In this document: piece by piece, positions 43,016 through 52,193 of the stretch
Layout: every line of letters begins with the position of its first letter
How positions within the stretch are numbered: the first letter of the stretch is position 1
From: Porphyromonas sp.
GTDB taxonomy: Bacteria > Bacteroidota > Bacteroidia > Bacteroidales > Porphyromonadaceae
DNA length: 64,000 bases
Direction: 5' to 3'
NCBI GenBank assembly: GCA_022772085.1
Contig: JALFBN010000007.1
Span: 1-64,000 of the forward strand
Program-made: the position numbers and the translations under genes
The notes under the pieces: model-generated
What the model was told of the DNA's origin: nothing
The model's input: only the letters and a program-made list of their open reading frames with translations
The model's database searches: none

Positions 43016-43023
43016 TACATTTG
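43016..43023 (+). promoter_or_regulatory. Probable -7 element of the S1 protease operon
   Basis: TACATTTG gives a leader of about 230 nt. The 26 nt ending in this box (43000-43025) match the tRNA-Val promoter region (22982-23007) at all but three bases, through a shared TTCTCAAGAAAA. Confidence 0.55.
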
Positions 43024-43255
43024 CATTTGCAATTACGTTGCTAGCGTTGCTTTTGTAAAGAAGGGATGGTTGTGTGTCCTTTTCTTGCCGTAATTGGGTC
43101 TCTGCAATTTATATTTAACAAAAACACAGAATACGGCTTCTTTTTTTGAAAGGAAGCCTTAACGTAGATAAATCACTGATCAAGGAGCGTTTGATGTAAA
43201 TCCCGGTTGTTGCATCGCTACCGTCCCAACAAGGAATAATAATAGAGCCATTACA
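43024..43255 (+). other. Long structured leader of the S1 protease gene
   Basis: The leader contains the inverted repeat CAATTACG (43030-43037) / CGTAATTG (43089-43096). A second hairpin has GGCTTC (43135-43140) pairing with GAAGCC (43153-43158). The short reading frames inside it are not convincing. It may regulate translation or mRNA stability of the protease. Confidence 0.45.
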
Positions 43256-45946
43256 ATGAATAGATTAATAGAGAGATCTTTTAGTTTCGATTTCAATCGT
43301 CTTATTGCTTTACTTTTTTGTTTTGTTCCGATCTCTGTGACTGCTCAAGAGCGGTTTGAAGGGCAACCTAAGGGGATGTTCTCTGCATATTCTATACAAT
43401 CAAAGTCGCTACATATAGATGCGAGTGCTTCTGATACGGAGGCTGTCTTGTCTTGGAAAAACCATCAAGATGGCATTTTTTATATCGGTAAGGCCATTGC
43501 TTTGGATTCCGACTCTCTGGAATGGCAGTACAATCCCACGTTGGATATTTGGCAATTGGAGATCAAGGCCACGGGCGCAAAGGCTCTATCGCTCTACTAC
43601 GATGAGTTCCAAATTCCCCACGGAGCTAAGTTCTTTATCTATACCCCTGTTTTGGAACAAAAGGTGTTGGGAGCTTATACATCGGCTTCACTACCTCAAG
43701 GTCATAAAGGGCGGTTTGCAACAGAGATGCTTGCAGGAGATCGCCTGTTTCTGGAGTATCAACCCTCTCCCGCCGGTGAAGCTCCTGCCATTAGACCATC
43801 GGCGGTAGGATATATTGTTCGTCTCCCCAAACAAAATAGCCTGCGTTATACCGATAGCTATGATTTTGCAGGAGAAGATAATTCGGGTTCTTGCATGGTC
43901 AACGTGAACTGTGAAGAGGGGCGAGCTTGGCAAAATGAAAAAAACAGTATCGCTTTTATTCAAACCAAGGTAGGGGAGGATATAGCTGTATGTAGTGGGA
44001 CGCTCCTAAATAATACAGCAGAGGATGGAGCCCCTTATCTCATCACGGCCGCTCATTGTGCCATCCCCACGGAAGACAAAAAAGCTACTGCCGGCGATTT
44101 GGATCAGTGGGTTTTTTATTTCCACTATGAGGAAGCAGAGTGTCACAACGGCAGTGCTGCCTCTCTTAATGCCGTCTCCCTCGTTGGCGCAGAGCAGTTA
44201 GCGGTAAGTCCCCTCAAAGGAGGGACAGATGGGTTGTTTTTACGCCTTAAATCTCCTATTCCTGCGAGCTATAATCTCTATTTCAGTGGCTGGTCTCGCA
44301 CAACTTCGCTACCGCAGTCGGGTGTTGGTTTGCACCACCCCTCGGGCGATGCGACTAAGATCTCTACTTTTACGACTCGTCCCGAAGTGGGGCAGTGGGA
44401 TGAAAGCTCTCGGGCAAAGGCGCACTTCAACGTGATCTATCAGGCTACACCACATGGACATGCTATTACTGAAAAGGGATCGAGTGGATCAGGACTTTTC
44501 AACTCGGAGCATTACCTTGTGGGTACGCTCACGGGTGGGAATGCCTCTTGTGAGCATTTGAACGGGACGAACTACTACGGTCGCTTGTCTAGTCACTTTG
44601 AGAGTATGAACTTGGCAAAGTGGCTAACGCCTCAAAGCAGCGAGCACATTTCGTGTTCCGGTCGCTATGCACAAGGGGAGAGCCTTGCCGAGGTGCAGGG
44701 GCTACTCGTATGGATGGGGCAAAAAGGACTTCATGTTCAATGGGAGAGCCCTAGTGTCCCTGTCGACAAGATACAACGCTACGTTATATATGTGGATAAT
44801 AAGAAAATCCAAGAGGTAAGTCGCGATGCAACCTTTCCTCTCGTTTTGGATTATGAGGAGGCTGGCGATCACTACCTATCCGTAGTGGCACAGTACACTT
44901 CGGGAGAGAGCCGTCCTATTGGAGCCTTCTTCTCAAATCGGATGCGTCAGATAGAGGTCCCCGTGGTTGATTTGCAAGCTGAGAAAGGGTTGCTTTGGCA
45001 CAAGCCTCGTCTCGAACAAACCTGGTCATTTGCTGATCCCGAGATCAATACGGCGGAGCTTCGCAAGGTAGGCGATCTTTCCATTGTGACTTTCTTCTAT
45101 GCAGGTATGCGATATGGTGCAGATCAATTGCATCGGGCTGCCGTGCGCCAATCCCACCTCACTGCAGTACGATTCGTGCCCATCAGTTCTACCGTTATCC
45201 CCTATATCTACATCCGTCAAGGAAATCGAGAGTATTCTCAAAAAATCACCGATCTTACGACGATGGGCAAGCTTACGACCATTGCTCTGAAAGAACCCTT
45301 TGAACTCAATGAGACGGAACCCCTCTTCGTGGGGATGAAATTCCGTGGCGATACGAAAACACCTTTTATTGCTATGACCAATCAACCGCGCATACTGGGT
45401 CGTAGCATGGTGGCTTCGTTAGATGGAGAAAACTTCTTTGAGTACAAAACATTGACCCATAGTATGGCTTTGGAAGCTGTTGTTTCGGCGTCTCTCTCCA
45501 ATGGTGAGGCGCAGGAGGTGATTCGTTGTGCCACCCCGAGTATCTTCCCACAGATCGAAGGGTATCATATCATGTACGACGACAAAGAGGTTGCAACGCT
45601 TATGACAAGAGAGGAAGAGTGCTCCTATGCCCTGCCCCTTGCCGATTATCCCGATAGATCGAAGTTTAAGATCTTGGCTATCCTCAACGATCGGAGTCCT
45701 GTCGCACTTACCCCTATGGCCCGTCGAGAATCTCAACCTCTCATTTGGAGTGCCGAGGGGCAACTTCGGATGTCGCATGCAGAGGTGGTTGCAGAAGTGG
45801 CACTATATGACCTCGCAGGGCATCGCCTCGAAAGTATTGTCCCCGAACAACTAGATCATTTAGTCCTCCCCGAGGGGATTTATGTAGCACGCCTTATCCT
45901 GCAGGATGGTACGACCCTCATCCAAAAGATTATTCATTTGAAGTAA
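43256..45946 (+). CDS. T9SS-secreted trypsin-like (S1, lysyl-endopeptidase type) serine protease
   Basis: The product is 896 residues with a signal peptide (about 10-30). An N-terminal propeptide-like beta domain (about 40-190) is followed by the S1 protease domain. Its triad is His267 in ITAAHC, Asp325 in GGTDGLFLRL, and Ser410 in GSSGSGLF. Several Cys residues (GSCMVNVNCEEG, DIAVCSG, EECH) would form disulfides as in the Lys-C family. Fibronectin-like and beta-sandwich regions follow. The last ~65 residues (AEVALYDLAGHRLESI, LPEGIYVARLIL) form a T9SS sorting domain. It is the first gene of a three-gene secreted cluster. By family it would cut host proteins, possibly after Lys. Confidence 0.88.
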   Translation: MNRLIERSFSFDFNRLIALLFCFVPISVTAQERFEGQPKGMFSAYSIQSKSLHIDASASDTEAVLSWKNHQDGIFYIGKAIALDSDSLEWQYNPTLDIWQLEIKATGAKALSLYYDEFQIPHGAKFFIYTPVLEQKVLGAYTSASLPQGHKGRFATEMLAGDRLFLEYQPSPAGEAPAIRPSAVGYIVRLPKQNSLRYTDSYDFAGEDNSGSCMVNVNCEEGRAWQNEKNSIAFIQTKVGEDIAVCSGTLLNNTAEDGAPYLITAAHCAIPTEDKKATAGDLDQWVFYFHYEEAECHNGSAASLNAVSLVGAEQLAVSPLKGGTDGLFLRLKSPIPASYNLYFSGWSRTTSLPQSGVGLHHPSGDATKISTFTTRPEVGQWDESSRAKAHFNVIYQATPHGHAITEKGSSGSGLFNSEHYLVGTLTGGNASCEHLNGTNYYGRLSSHFESMNLAKWLTPQSSEHISCSGRYAQGESLAEVQGLLVWMGQKGLHVQWESPSVPVDKIQRYVIYVDNKKIQEVSRDATFPLVLDYEEAGDHYLSVVAQYTSGESRPIGAFFSNRMRQIEVPVVDLQAEKGLLWHKPRLEQTWSFADPEINTAELRKVGDLSIVTFFYAGMRYGADQLHRAAVRQSHLTAVRFVPISSTVIPYIYIRQGNREYSQKITDLTTMGKLTTIALKEPFELNETEPLFVGMKFRGDTKTPFIAMTNQPRILGRSMVASLDGENFFEYKTLTHSMALEAVVSASLSNGEAQEVIRCATPSIFPQIEGYHIMYDDKEVATLMTREEECSYALPLADYPDRSKFKILAILNDRSPVALTPMARRESQPLIWSAEGQLRMSHAEVVAEVALYDLAGHRLESIVPEQLDHLVLPEGIYVARLILQDGTTLIQKIIHLK

Positions 45947-45987
45947 ATAAATGTAGAGTATAACTTATTAAACAGAAGTCAGGTTTT

Positions 45988-47619
45988 ATGAAACATCGTA
46001 ACGTAGCTTCCTTTTTTGCACTGCTGGCTCTTGTAGCCTTGCAGGCTGTCACCCTCAAAGGGTATGCCCAAGACAAGTGGGTCACTGTGATCCACGAAAC
46101 ATTTGATGCTTTCACGCAAGGTGTCAATAACACGAATGAGAAGCCTGCCGCAGATCTGCTTATCAAAGATCAAACTTTGGATAAGTTCGATATTGCGACC
46201 TCTAAATCTCTGTATCAGGCAGGGAAAGCAATTCTCTTCTACGACGCAAAAGGTGCATCTCTTATCTCCAAAGAGATGAATTTCTTGGGGGATAAATTGC
46301 GAATTACCTGCAAGGTTAAGGCATTCTCTGCAATGACGGCATTCGCCTTTAAATTGACAAACGAGGGGTCGGAACAGACTCTCAAATTTGTGGACAACAC
46401 CTTTGATAAGGATTGGCAGGAGTTGACTTTTGAGATTCCTGCAGGTAATGAGAAGTGTGCCTTACAGATCTACACGAAGGCCGGATTCTTCGGCACGGCT
46501 TCAGGAGTTTTTCTCGATGATATAAAGGTAGAGGTGCTCAATCCCAGAGAGGCAACATCAGATCCTCAGTTGATCGTGAGTGAAACGGATCTGATCTTCT
46601 TGGATCGAAATGTCAATGAACGGAGCTACGAAAAAGAAATTACAGTCAAAGGCTCCAATCTCAAGGAAGTCCCCACCTATAAATTGGAGGGTGTAAAGGC
46701 TGATGAGGCTACTTTTGAAGCCAAGGGTGAATTGACTAAAGATGGGGGTACGATCACGGTAGCCTTGACTCCTCTCAAACCGGGAGTACACACCGCTCAG
46801 CTTGTAATTACAAGTGGTGACCTCAAGCATGTAGTAAATCTTAAAGGTCGTGGTTTAGGTGGTAACCCCGTAGAGGGCATGCCTCAAGACAAGCCTAAGA
46901 CGGAACTTCAAGAGTCTTTTGCCAAGGCGGGTATCCCTGAGGGCTGGAAGGCTTTTATTACGGCCGGCTACGAGGATTGGACTGTACAGCCCTCTAGCCT
47001 GGACGCAACAAATTTTGTGGCAACGATGAATTCTTCCAAATCTGCTTTGGATGACATTTGCTCTTCTCTTCTCATTACCCCTTGTATGATCAATCCTGAG
47101 GGACGCTTGCCTGAGATCTCTTATGATCTCGCTATCATGCACTCTGACGACCTCTTTGCTGCAACGGTCGCTTCGGTTTACTGCATCATGCCAGATGGTT
47201 CTATGGACAAGAAAAATCCTCTCTTCACCGTAAACTATGCCAAGCAGGCTGATTATGCCACCCTCAAAAATATCAAAGTGGAGGCTCCTAAGACGCTTAA
47301 GGGTAAGTATTTCATTGGATTCTATTATCAAGGTGCAACGACCGCAAGTCGCTCTGTGGCTATTGAAGTAGACAACATCCAAATTACCTCTAAAGACAAT
47401 CCAATGGCAGTAGAAGGTGTTGCTTCGGAGCTTCCCCATGTATGGCGTACCAATGATCAGATTCATTTCGATCACCTCAACGGCATCGAGTTGCAGGTTT
47501 ATTCGCTCGATGGAACGCTTCTCGTAACGTTCCCTGCCGCAGAGACGGGCGTTATCACCCTTGTAGATGCACAGCAAAGAGTCCTTGTACGTTACGGTGC
47601 ACATAGCCTTGTACTCTAA
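45988..47619 (+). CDS. Secreted adhesin-like surface protein (two jelly-roll domains)
   Basis: The product is 543 residues with a signal peptide (about 1-27). Two galactose-binding/cleaved-adhesin-like beta-sandwich domains are visible (about 35-190: HETFDAF..., IQIYTKAGFFGTASGVFLDDIKVEV; about 295-470: LQESFAKAGIPEGWKAF..., SRSVAIEVDNIQI). An Ig-like or choice-of-anchor spacer lies between them (about 195-290, ending VNLKGRGLGGNPV). The end (IELQVYSLDGTLLVTF...) looks like a divergent T9SS sorting domain. It follows the protease gene after 41 nt and is probably co-transcribed. The ligand is unknown. Confidence 0.8.
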   Translation: MKHRNVASFFALLALVALQAVTLKGYAQDKWVTVIHETFDAFTQGVNNTNEKPAADLLIKDQTLDKFDIATSKSLYQAGKAILFYDAKGASLISKEMNFLGDKLRITCKVKAFSAMTAFAFKLTNEGSEQTLKFVDNTFDKDWQELTFEIPAGNEKCALQIYTKAGFFGTASGVFLDDIKVEVLNPREATSDPQLIVSETDLIFLDRNVNERSYEKEITVKGSNLKEVPTYKLEGVKADEATFEAKGELTKDGGTITVALTPLKPGVHTAQLVITSGDLKHVVNLKGRGLGGNPVEGMPQDKPKTELQESFAKAGIPEGWKAFITAGYEDWTVQPSSLDATNFVATMNSSKSALDDICSSLLITPCMINPEGRLPEISYDLAIMHSDDLFAATVASVYCIMPDGSMDKKNPLFTVNYAKQADYATLKNIKVEAPKTLKGKYFIGFYYQGATTASRSVAIEVDNIQITSKDNPMAVEGVASELPHVWRTNDQIHFDHLNGIELQVYSLDGTLLVTFPAAETGVITLVDAQQRVLVRYGAHSLVL

Positions 47620-47650
47620 AGTCTGCAAACTAGAAAACAAGAATACAGAG

Positions 47651-48616
47651 ATGAAGAAATTAGTAACATGGAGTGCCGGTTTACTCCTCCTCTTGGGCGC
47701 AACCTCTTGCCGTCCTACACCACAACCCAAACCGTCCCCCACCCCTTCGGCAAAGCCTGAGTATAAACTTCCGATTATTGATTACGACTTTGCAGGTTCA
47801 GTGGACGATATCGTGGCTTTTGAGAAGGCTTTGGGACATGCCCTCGATAAGGAACAGTCCAATGCGAATTCACTCACCTTTTCCACGGGTAAAAGTGAAT
47901 TCCCTGAGACCGTGTACCATTTGGAAAATAAACGGATCACGGAGATCTACCAACCTTGTACGAGTGGCGATGCTGTAAAGCAGATCCTTCCTGAGCTTAC
48001 AGAAGAACTCAAGAAACAGGGCTGGAACGCATGGCCTACGCCCGTGAGCAACGGAGAGTGTGATGCCGCATTCCTATTGGTTCGTGATATCAATGGTACT
48101 GCAACCCAGATAGGCTCGGTAATTGTACATACACGTACCAATAATGCAAAGAAGACCTCCCCGAGCATTTCGTTTATCTTCAGTCGTGTAGCAGGGAATA
48201 TTGATCCGAATACAGTTGTTCTCCCCGATCTCTTCTTGGATGGTTTAGGCAAGACGAAAGAGGAGATTAAGAGTTACTATGATGGTAAGGGGTTCGAATC
48301 GAACGTTTCGGGTTTATTCTTGCGCGTTAAGGTGGATAACCCCGCTTACAAAAATGAGGTTTGCTTCTTCTTCCAAGAGGGAGAAAACAAGTGTCACTCC
48401 ATTATTGTGACGGCAGTAAGCTTCCGCATCAATAAGTCCGAAAATTTGACTAATCAACTCAAGAAGTTGGGCTTTGAATTCGATAGTGAGGAGAGTGGTG
48501 CCATCAAGAAGTTCTTTAACGAAGAAAAAGCGATTTGGGCTTTTGCTCGATTCATGCCATTGACGCAGTTCGATCAACCCAACCTCACCTTTACCAAACA
48601 ACCTCGTAACTTCTAG
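47651..48616 (+). CDS. Lipoprotein of unknown function
   Basis: The product is 321 residues. The signal MKKLVTWSAGLLLLLGATSC carries a lipobox at Cys20. A proline-rich spacer (PTPQPKPSPTPSAKPE) follows, then a globular alpha/beta domain without a family I recognise. The start at 47651 is chosen for the lipoprotein signal, since the longer open frame has none. It is the third gene of the cluster. A surface-exposed location is possible but not shown. A terminator follows. Confidence 0.8.
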   Translation: MKKLVTWSAGLLLLLGATSCRPTPQPKPSPTPSAKPEYKLPIIDYDFAGSVDDIVAFEKALGHALDKEQSNANSLTFSTGKSEFPETVYHLENKRITEIYQPCTSGDAVKQILPELTEELKKQGWNAWPTPVSNGECDAAFLLVRDINGTATQIGSVIVHTRTNNAKKTSPSISFIFSRVAGNIDPNTVVLPDLFLDGLGKTKEEIKSYYDGKGFESNVSGLFLRVKVDNPAYKNEVCFFFQEGENKCHSIIVTAVSFRINKSENLTNQLKKLGFEFDSEESGAIKKFFNEEKAIWAFARFMPLTQFDQPNLTFTKQPRNF

Positions 48617-48649
48617 TCCGAAGAGGTGCCGGATGGCTTGACTGATTCA

Positions 48650-48718
48650 GCTCCAAAGAGTATGCCCTCTCTCCCATCACTTTATTGAGGGAAAGAACTC
48701 TCTTTGGAGCCTTTTTTA
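48650..48718 (+). terminator. Intrinsic terminator of the protease-adhesin-lipoprotein cluster
   Basis: GCTCCAAAGAG (48650-48660) pairs perfectly with CTCTTTGGAGC (48700-48710), with an internal CCCTC/GAGGG hairpin, and CTTTTTTATTT follows. Confidence 0.9.
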
Positions 48719-48774
48719 TTTAATCTTATTTTTGGTGCATGAGGGTAGTGGTGCGTTAGTCGCAGATTAGTAAC

Positions 48775-48782
48775 TATCTTTG
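48775..48782 (+). promoter_or_regulatory. Probable -7 element of nspC
   Basis: TATCTTTG ends 4 nt before the ATG at 48787. If this is the promoter, the mRNA would be leaderless or translation would start at the second Met. Confidence 0.55.
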
Positions 48783-48786
48783 TACC

Positions 48787-49902
48787 ATGGAAATGTATCC
48801 ACGCTATGTTGTAGAGGAGTCACGTCTTCGACGTAATCTTGAGTTGATATGCCGTATCGAGGAAGAAGCCGGAGTAGAGTTTATTGTGGCTTTCAAGGCC
48901 TTTGCCCTCTGGAAAACTTTTCCCATATTCCAGGAATATGGCTTTGGCAGTACGGCCAGTTCCCCATGGGAGGCTCGTTTGGGCTTTGAGGGGCTGACCC
49001 GTCGGGCACATGCTTTTTCTCCTGCTTATCGGCATGCAGACTGGGCGGAGTGGACTCGCTATTGTAGTCACATAACATTCAATTCGTTAGGGCAGTATCG
49101 GGCTTTGTACGATGCAGGGGCAGACGTTTCCTATGGGGTGCGGATCAATCCGGGGTATTCTCCCGTAGAAACGGATCTCTACAATCCTGCATTGCCCGGA
49201 TCTCGCTTCGGACTGTCGCCCGAAGATCTCCAAGGGCATTTGCCTGAAGGGGTTGAGGGGCTACACCTACACGTGCTTTGTGAGGGGAACAGCTTCCAAC
49301 TTGAGAAGGTTTTGTCCTTCGTGGAGCAACGATTTGCGGGTCCTCTTGCAGAAGCTCGATGGCTTAACCTAGGGGGAGGGCATCTGGTTACGCACAAGGA
49401 GTACGATGTGAATCATCTTATTGCTGTACTCAAAGCGTTCCGTCAACGCCATCCCAAGGTACATTTGATTCTAGAACCGGGATCTGCTTTTGCCTGGCAG
49501 ACGGGATTCCTCGAATCTCACGTTATGGATCTCGTTACGCACGATGGCATTACCACCGCCATCCTCGATGTCTCCTTTACCTGCCACATGCCCGATTGTC
49601 TTGAGATGCCCTACAAACCTGTGGTGCGAGGTGCCCATCAAGAGCCCGTGGAAGGTTTACCTACCTATCGGCTTGGAGGGAATAGTTGCCTCAGTGGAGA
49701 TTATTTAGGTGATTGGAGTTTTGATACTCCTCTCTCCATAGGAGATACCATTATATTTGAAGATATGATCCACTATACAACGGTAAAGACGAATCTCTTT
49801 AACGGAGTGGCGCACCCTGATTTGATCTTACGTCAGTTGGATGGTACGGACAAGTTGCTCCGACATTTTGACTATGCCGATTACAAAGAGCGGATGGATT
49901 AA
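48787..49902 (+). CDS. nspC: Carboxynorspermidine/carboxyspermidine decarboxylase
   Basis: The product is 371 residues of the alanine-racemase-fold PLP decarboxylases. The PLP Lys is in VAFKAFALW (Lys37). GLHLHVLCE, LNLGGGHLVT, LEPGSAFAW and CHMPDCLEMPYKP follow in family order. It removes CO2 from carboxyspermidine to give spermidine (or the nor- form). The partner carboxyspermidine dehydrogenase is not in the window. A pyruvoyl arginine decarboxylase 4 kb downstream could feed the same route. Confidence 0.93.
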   Translation: MEMYPRYVVEESRLRRNLELICRIEEEAGVEFIVAFKAFALWKTFPIFQEYGFGSTASSPWEARLGFEGLTRRAHAFSPAYRHADWAEWTRYCSHITFNSLGQYRALYDAGADVSYGVRINPGYSPVETDLYNPALPGSRFGLSPEDLQGHLPEGVEGLHLHVLCEGNSFQLEKVLSFVEQRFAGPLAEARWLNLGGGHLVTHKEYDVNHLIAVLKAFRQRHPKVHLILEPGSAFAWQTGFLESHVMDLVTHDGITTAILDVSFTCHMPDCLEMPYKPVVRGAHQEPVEGLPTYRLGGNSCLSGDYLGDWSFDTPLSIGDTIIFEDMIHYTTVKTNLFNGVAHPDLILRQLDGTDKLLRHFDYADYKERMD

Positions 49903-49935
49903 CACGATAGATTAGAGCTTAGACAAAAACAAAAT

Positions 49936-50889
49936 ATGGGATTATTCGGACTCTTCTCGAAGAAGAAAAAAGAGACGCTTGATACCGGACTTGAAAAAAC
50001 CAAGGAATCGGTTCTCGGAAAGATCTCACGAGCTTTGGTGGGAAAAAGCAGGGTGGACGATGAGGTCCTCGACAACCTCGAAGACGTGCTCATCTCCAGT
50101 GATGTAGGAGTAGACACTACGTTGAAAATCATCAAACGCATTGAAGAGCGAGTCGCTCGTGACAAATACGTCTCTACCGAAGAGCTTAACGGAATCTTGC
50201 GCAGTGAGATCGAAGCGCTCCTCACCGAAAGTGGTACTCTTGATGGTGATAGTTTTACGCTCCCCTCCACCGGCAAACCCTATGTGATTATGGTCGTGGG
50301 CGTCAATGGTGTGGGTAAAACAACGACTATCGGTAAGCTCGCTTATCAGTTTAAGGCGGCTGGGCACAAGGTGGTGATCGGTGCCGCTGATACCTTTAGA
50401 GCGGCGGCAATAGACCAGTTGAGCGTATGGGCAGATCGTGTAGAGGTACCTATGATCAAGCAGAAAATGGGTTCGGATCCTGCCAGTGTTGCCTATGATA
50501 CGGTTGCTAGTGCCGTGGCGCAAGGAGCCGATGTCGTACTGATTGATACCGCCGGTCGCCTCCATAACAAGGTGAATTTGATGAATGAGCTTTCCAAGAT
50601 CAAGCGTGTGATGCAAAAGGTTGTCCCCGACGCTCCTCAGGAGGTCCTCCTCGTATTGGATGGTTCTACGGGGCAAAATGCCTTCGAGCAGGCACGTCAA
50701 TTCACTGCCGCAACGGAAGTCAATGCCCTCGCCGTAACCAAATTGGATGGCACGGCTAAGGGAGGTGTGGTAATCGGTATCTCTGATCAGTTCAACATTC
50801 CCGTGAAATACATAGGACTTGGAGAGAAGATAGAAGATCTCCAAATCTTCAGAAAACATGAGTTCGTAGCGTCGCTCTTTGGCGAATGA
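49936..50889 (+). CDS. ftsY: Signal recognition particle receptor FtsY
   Basis: The product is 317 residues. The N domain (about 20-110) is followed by the G domain with GVNGVGKTTTIGKLA (P-loop), AADTFRAAAIDQL, VLIDTAGRLHNKVNLM and TKLDGTAKGG (NKxD-like). The acidic A domain is short. It docks SRP-ribosome complexes at the membrane. The next gene begins inside its stop codon (ATGA overlap). Confidence 0.96.
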   Translation: MGLFGLFSKKKKETLDTGLEKTKESVLGKISRALVGKSRVDDEVLDNLEDVLISSDVGVDTTLKIIKRIEERVARDKYVSTEELNGILRSEIEALLTESGTLDGDSFTLPSTGKPYVIMVVGVNGVGKTTTIGKLAYQFKAAGHKVVIGAADTFRAAAIDQLSVWADRVEVPMIKQKMGSDPASVAYDTVASAVAQGADVVLIDTAGRLHNKVNLMNELSKIKRVMQKVVPDAPQEVLLVLDGSTGQNAFEQARQFTAATEVNALAVTKLDGTAKGGVVIGISDQFNIPVKYIGLGEKIEDLQIFRKHEFVASLFGE

Positions 50890-52193
50890 GAAGGAACGAA
50901 GTTAATGTTATCACCCTGGGATGCTCCAAGAACCTCGTGGACTCGGAGCAGTTGATGCGCCGTTTTGCGTCAGCAGGGTACGCTGTACGTCACGATCCCA
51001 AGCGCATAACGGGAGAGATTGTTGTGATCAATACTTGTGGTTTCATTGGGACCGCTCAGGAGGAGTCTATTAACACGATCCTTGGATTTGTGCGAGCAAA
51101 AAATGAAGGTCGCATTGGTAAATTGATCGTTATGGGTTGTCTTAGTGAACGGTTTCGAGGAGACCTAAAGACCGAGATCCCCGAGATTGATGCTCTTTAT
51201 GGCAAGTTCGATTGGAAGAATTTGGTGGCAGATCTTGGACCTTCGTTCGCACCTGATACAGAGACTGCACGTTTGATATCCACTCCCCGTCACTATGCTT
51301 ATTTGAAAATTTCGGAGGGATGTGATCGGGCTTGCTCTTACTGTGCCATTCCCATTATTACAGGACGACAAAAGTCCCGCCCTATCGCTTCGCTCGTCTC
51401 TGAGGTGACGCAACTTGTTGCCGAGGGGTGTAGTGAGTTTCAATTGATTGCTCAAGATTTGACCTCTTACGGTCGAGATTTGGATGGGAGGGTGCTGTTA
51501 GCTCCACTTTTGGAGCAACTCTCTGATATAGCCGGCGTTCGCCGTCTTCGTTTACACTATGCCTATCCGACCCAATTTCCCCGAGAGATTCTCCCGATCA
51601 TGAGGGAGCGGAACAATATCTGCAATTATCTGGATATTGCCCTGCAGCATGCAACGGATCATATGCTCCGGAGGATGCGTCGAAATATCACTCAACTAGA
51701 GACTGAACGACTCCTTGATGAAATCCGTCAAGAGGTACCCGGCATTGTTCTACGCACTACGTTGATGGTAGGGCATCCTGGGGAGACGGAACAGGATTTT
51801 CAGGCTCTTCTTCGCTTTGTTGAGAGAATTCGATTTGAGCGTATGGGTGCTTTTGCATACAGCCATGAGTCGGGCACGTACGCCTATAAACACTATCGGG
51901 ACGAGATCCCCGAGGAGGAGAAGATGGCACGTCTAGAGCAGTTAATGGCTGTCCAAGAGCCTATTGCTGAAGCATATAGTCGTAGTCTGATCGGAACCTC
52001 TCAAGAGGTGCTTATTGATCGTCGTGAGGACGAGTTTGTCGTGGGACGTACGCCGTATGATTCTCCTGAGGTTGATCCCGAGGTGCTCATTCCACTTGAG
52101 GAGGGGCGTTCATTGCGAGTAGGGCGTTATTATCAGCTCCCCATTGTGGGCGTTGATGGATTTGATCTTTTAGCACAAGTTGCCAAGCTATGA
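50886..52193 (+). CDS. rimO: Ribosomal protein S12 (aspartate89) methylthiotransferase
   Basis: The product is 435 residues. The N-terminal MTTase domain has three cluster-binding Cys (TLGCSKN, VINTCGF, VMGCLSE). The radical SAM domain has CDRACSYCAIP, and a C-terminal TRAM domain (about 365-435) follows. It adds a methylthio group to Asp of S12. It overlaps ftsY before it and the HU-LysM gene after it by 4 bases each, so this is a tightly coupled three-gene operon. Confidence 0.96.
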   Translation: MRRNEVNVITLGCSKNLVDSEQLMRRFASAGYAVRHDPKRITGEIVVINTCGFIGTAQEESINTILGFVRAKNEGRIGKLIVMGCLSERFRGDLKTEIPEIDALYGKFDWKNLVADLGPSFAPDTETARLISTPRHYAYLKISEGCDRACSYCAIPIITGRQKSRPIASLVSEVTQLVAEGCSEFQLIAQDLTSYGRDLDGRVLLAPLLEQLSDIAGVRRLRLHYAYPTQFPREILPIMRERNNICNYLDIALQHATDHMLRRMRRNITQLETERLLDEIRQEVPGIVLRTTLMVGHPGETEQDFQALLRFVERIRFERMGAFAYSHESGTYAYKHYRDEIPEEEKMARLEQLMAVQEPIAEAYSRSLIGTSQEVLIDRREDEFVVGRTPYDSPEVDPEVLIPLEEGRSLRVGRYYQLPIVGVDGFDLLAQVAKL

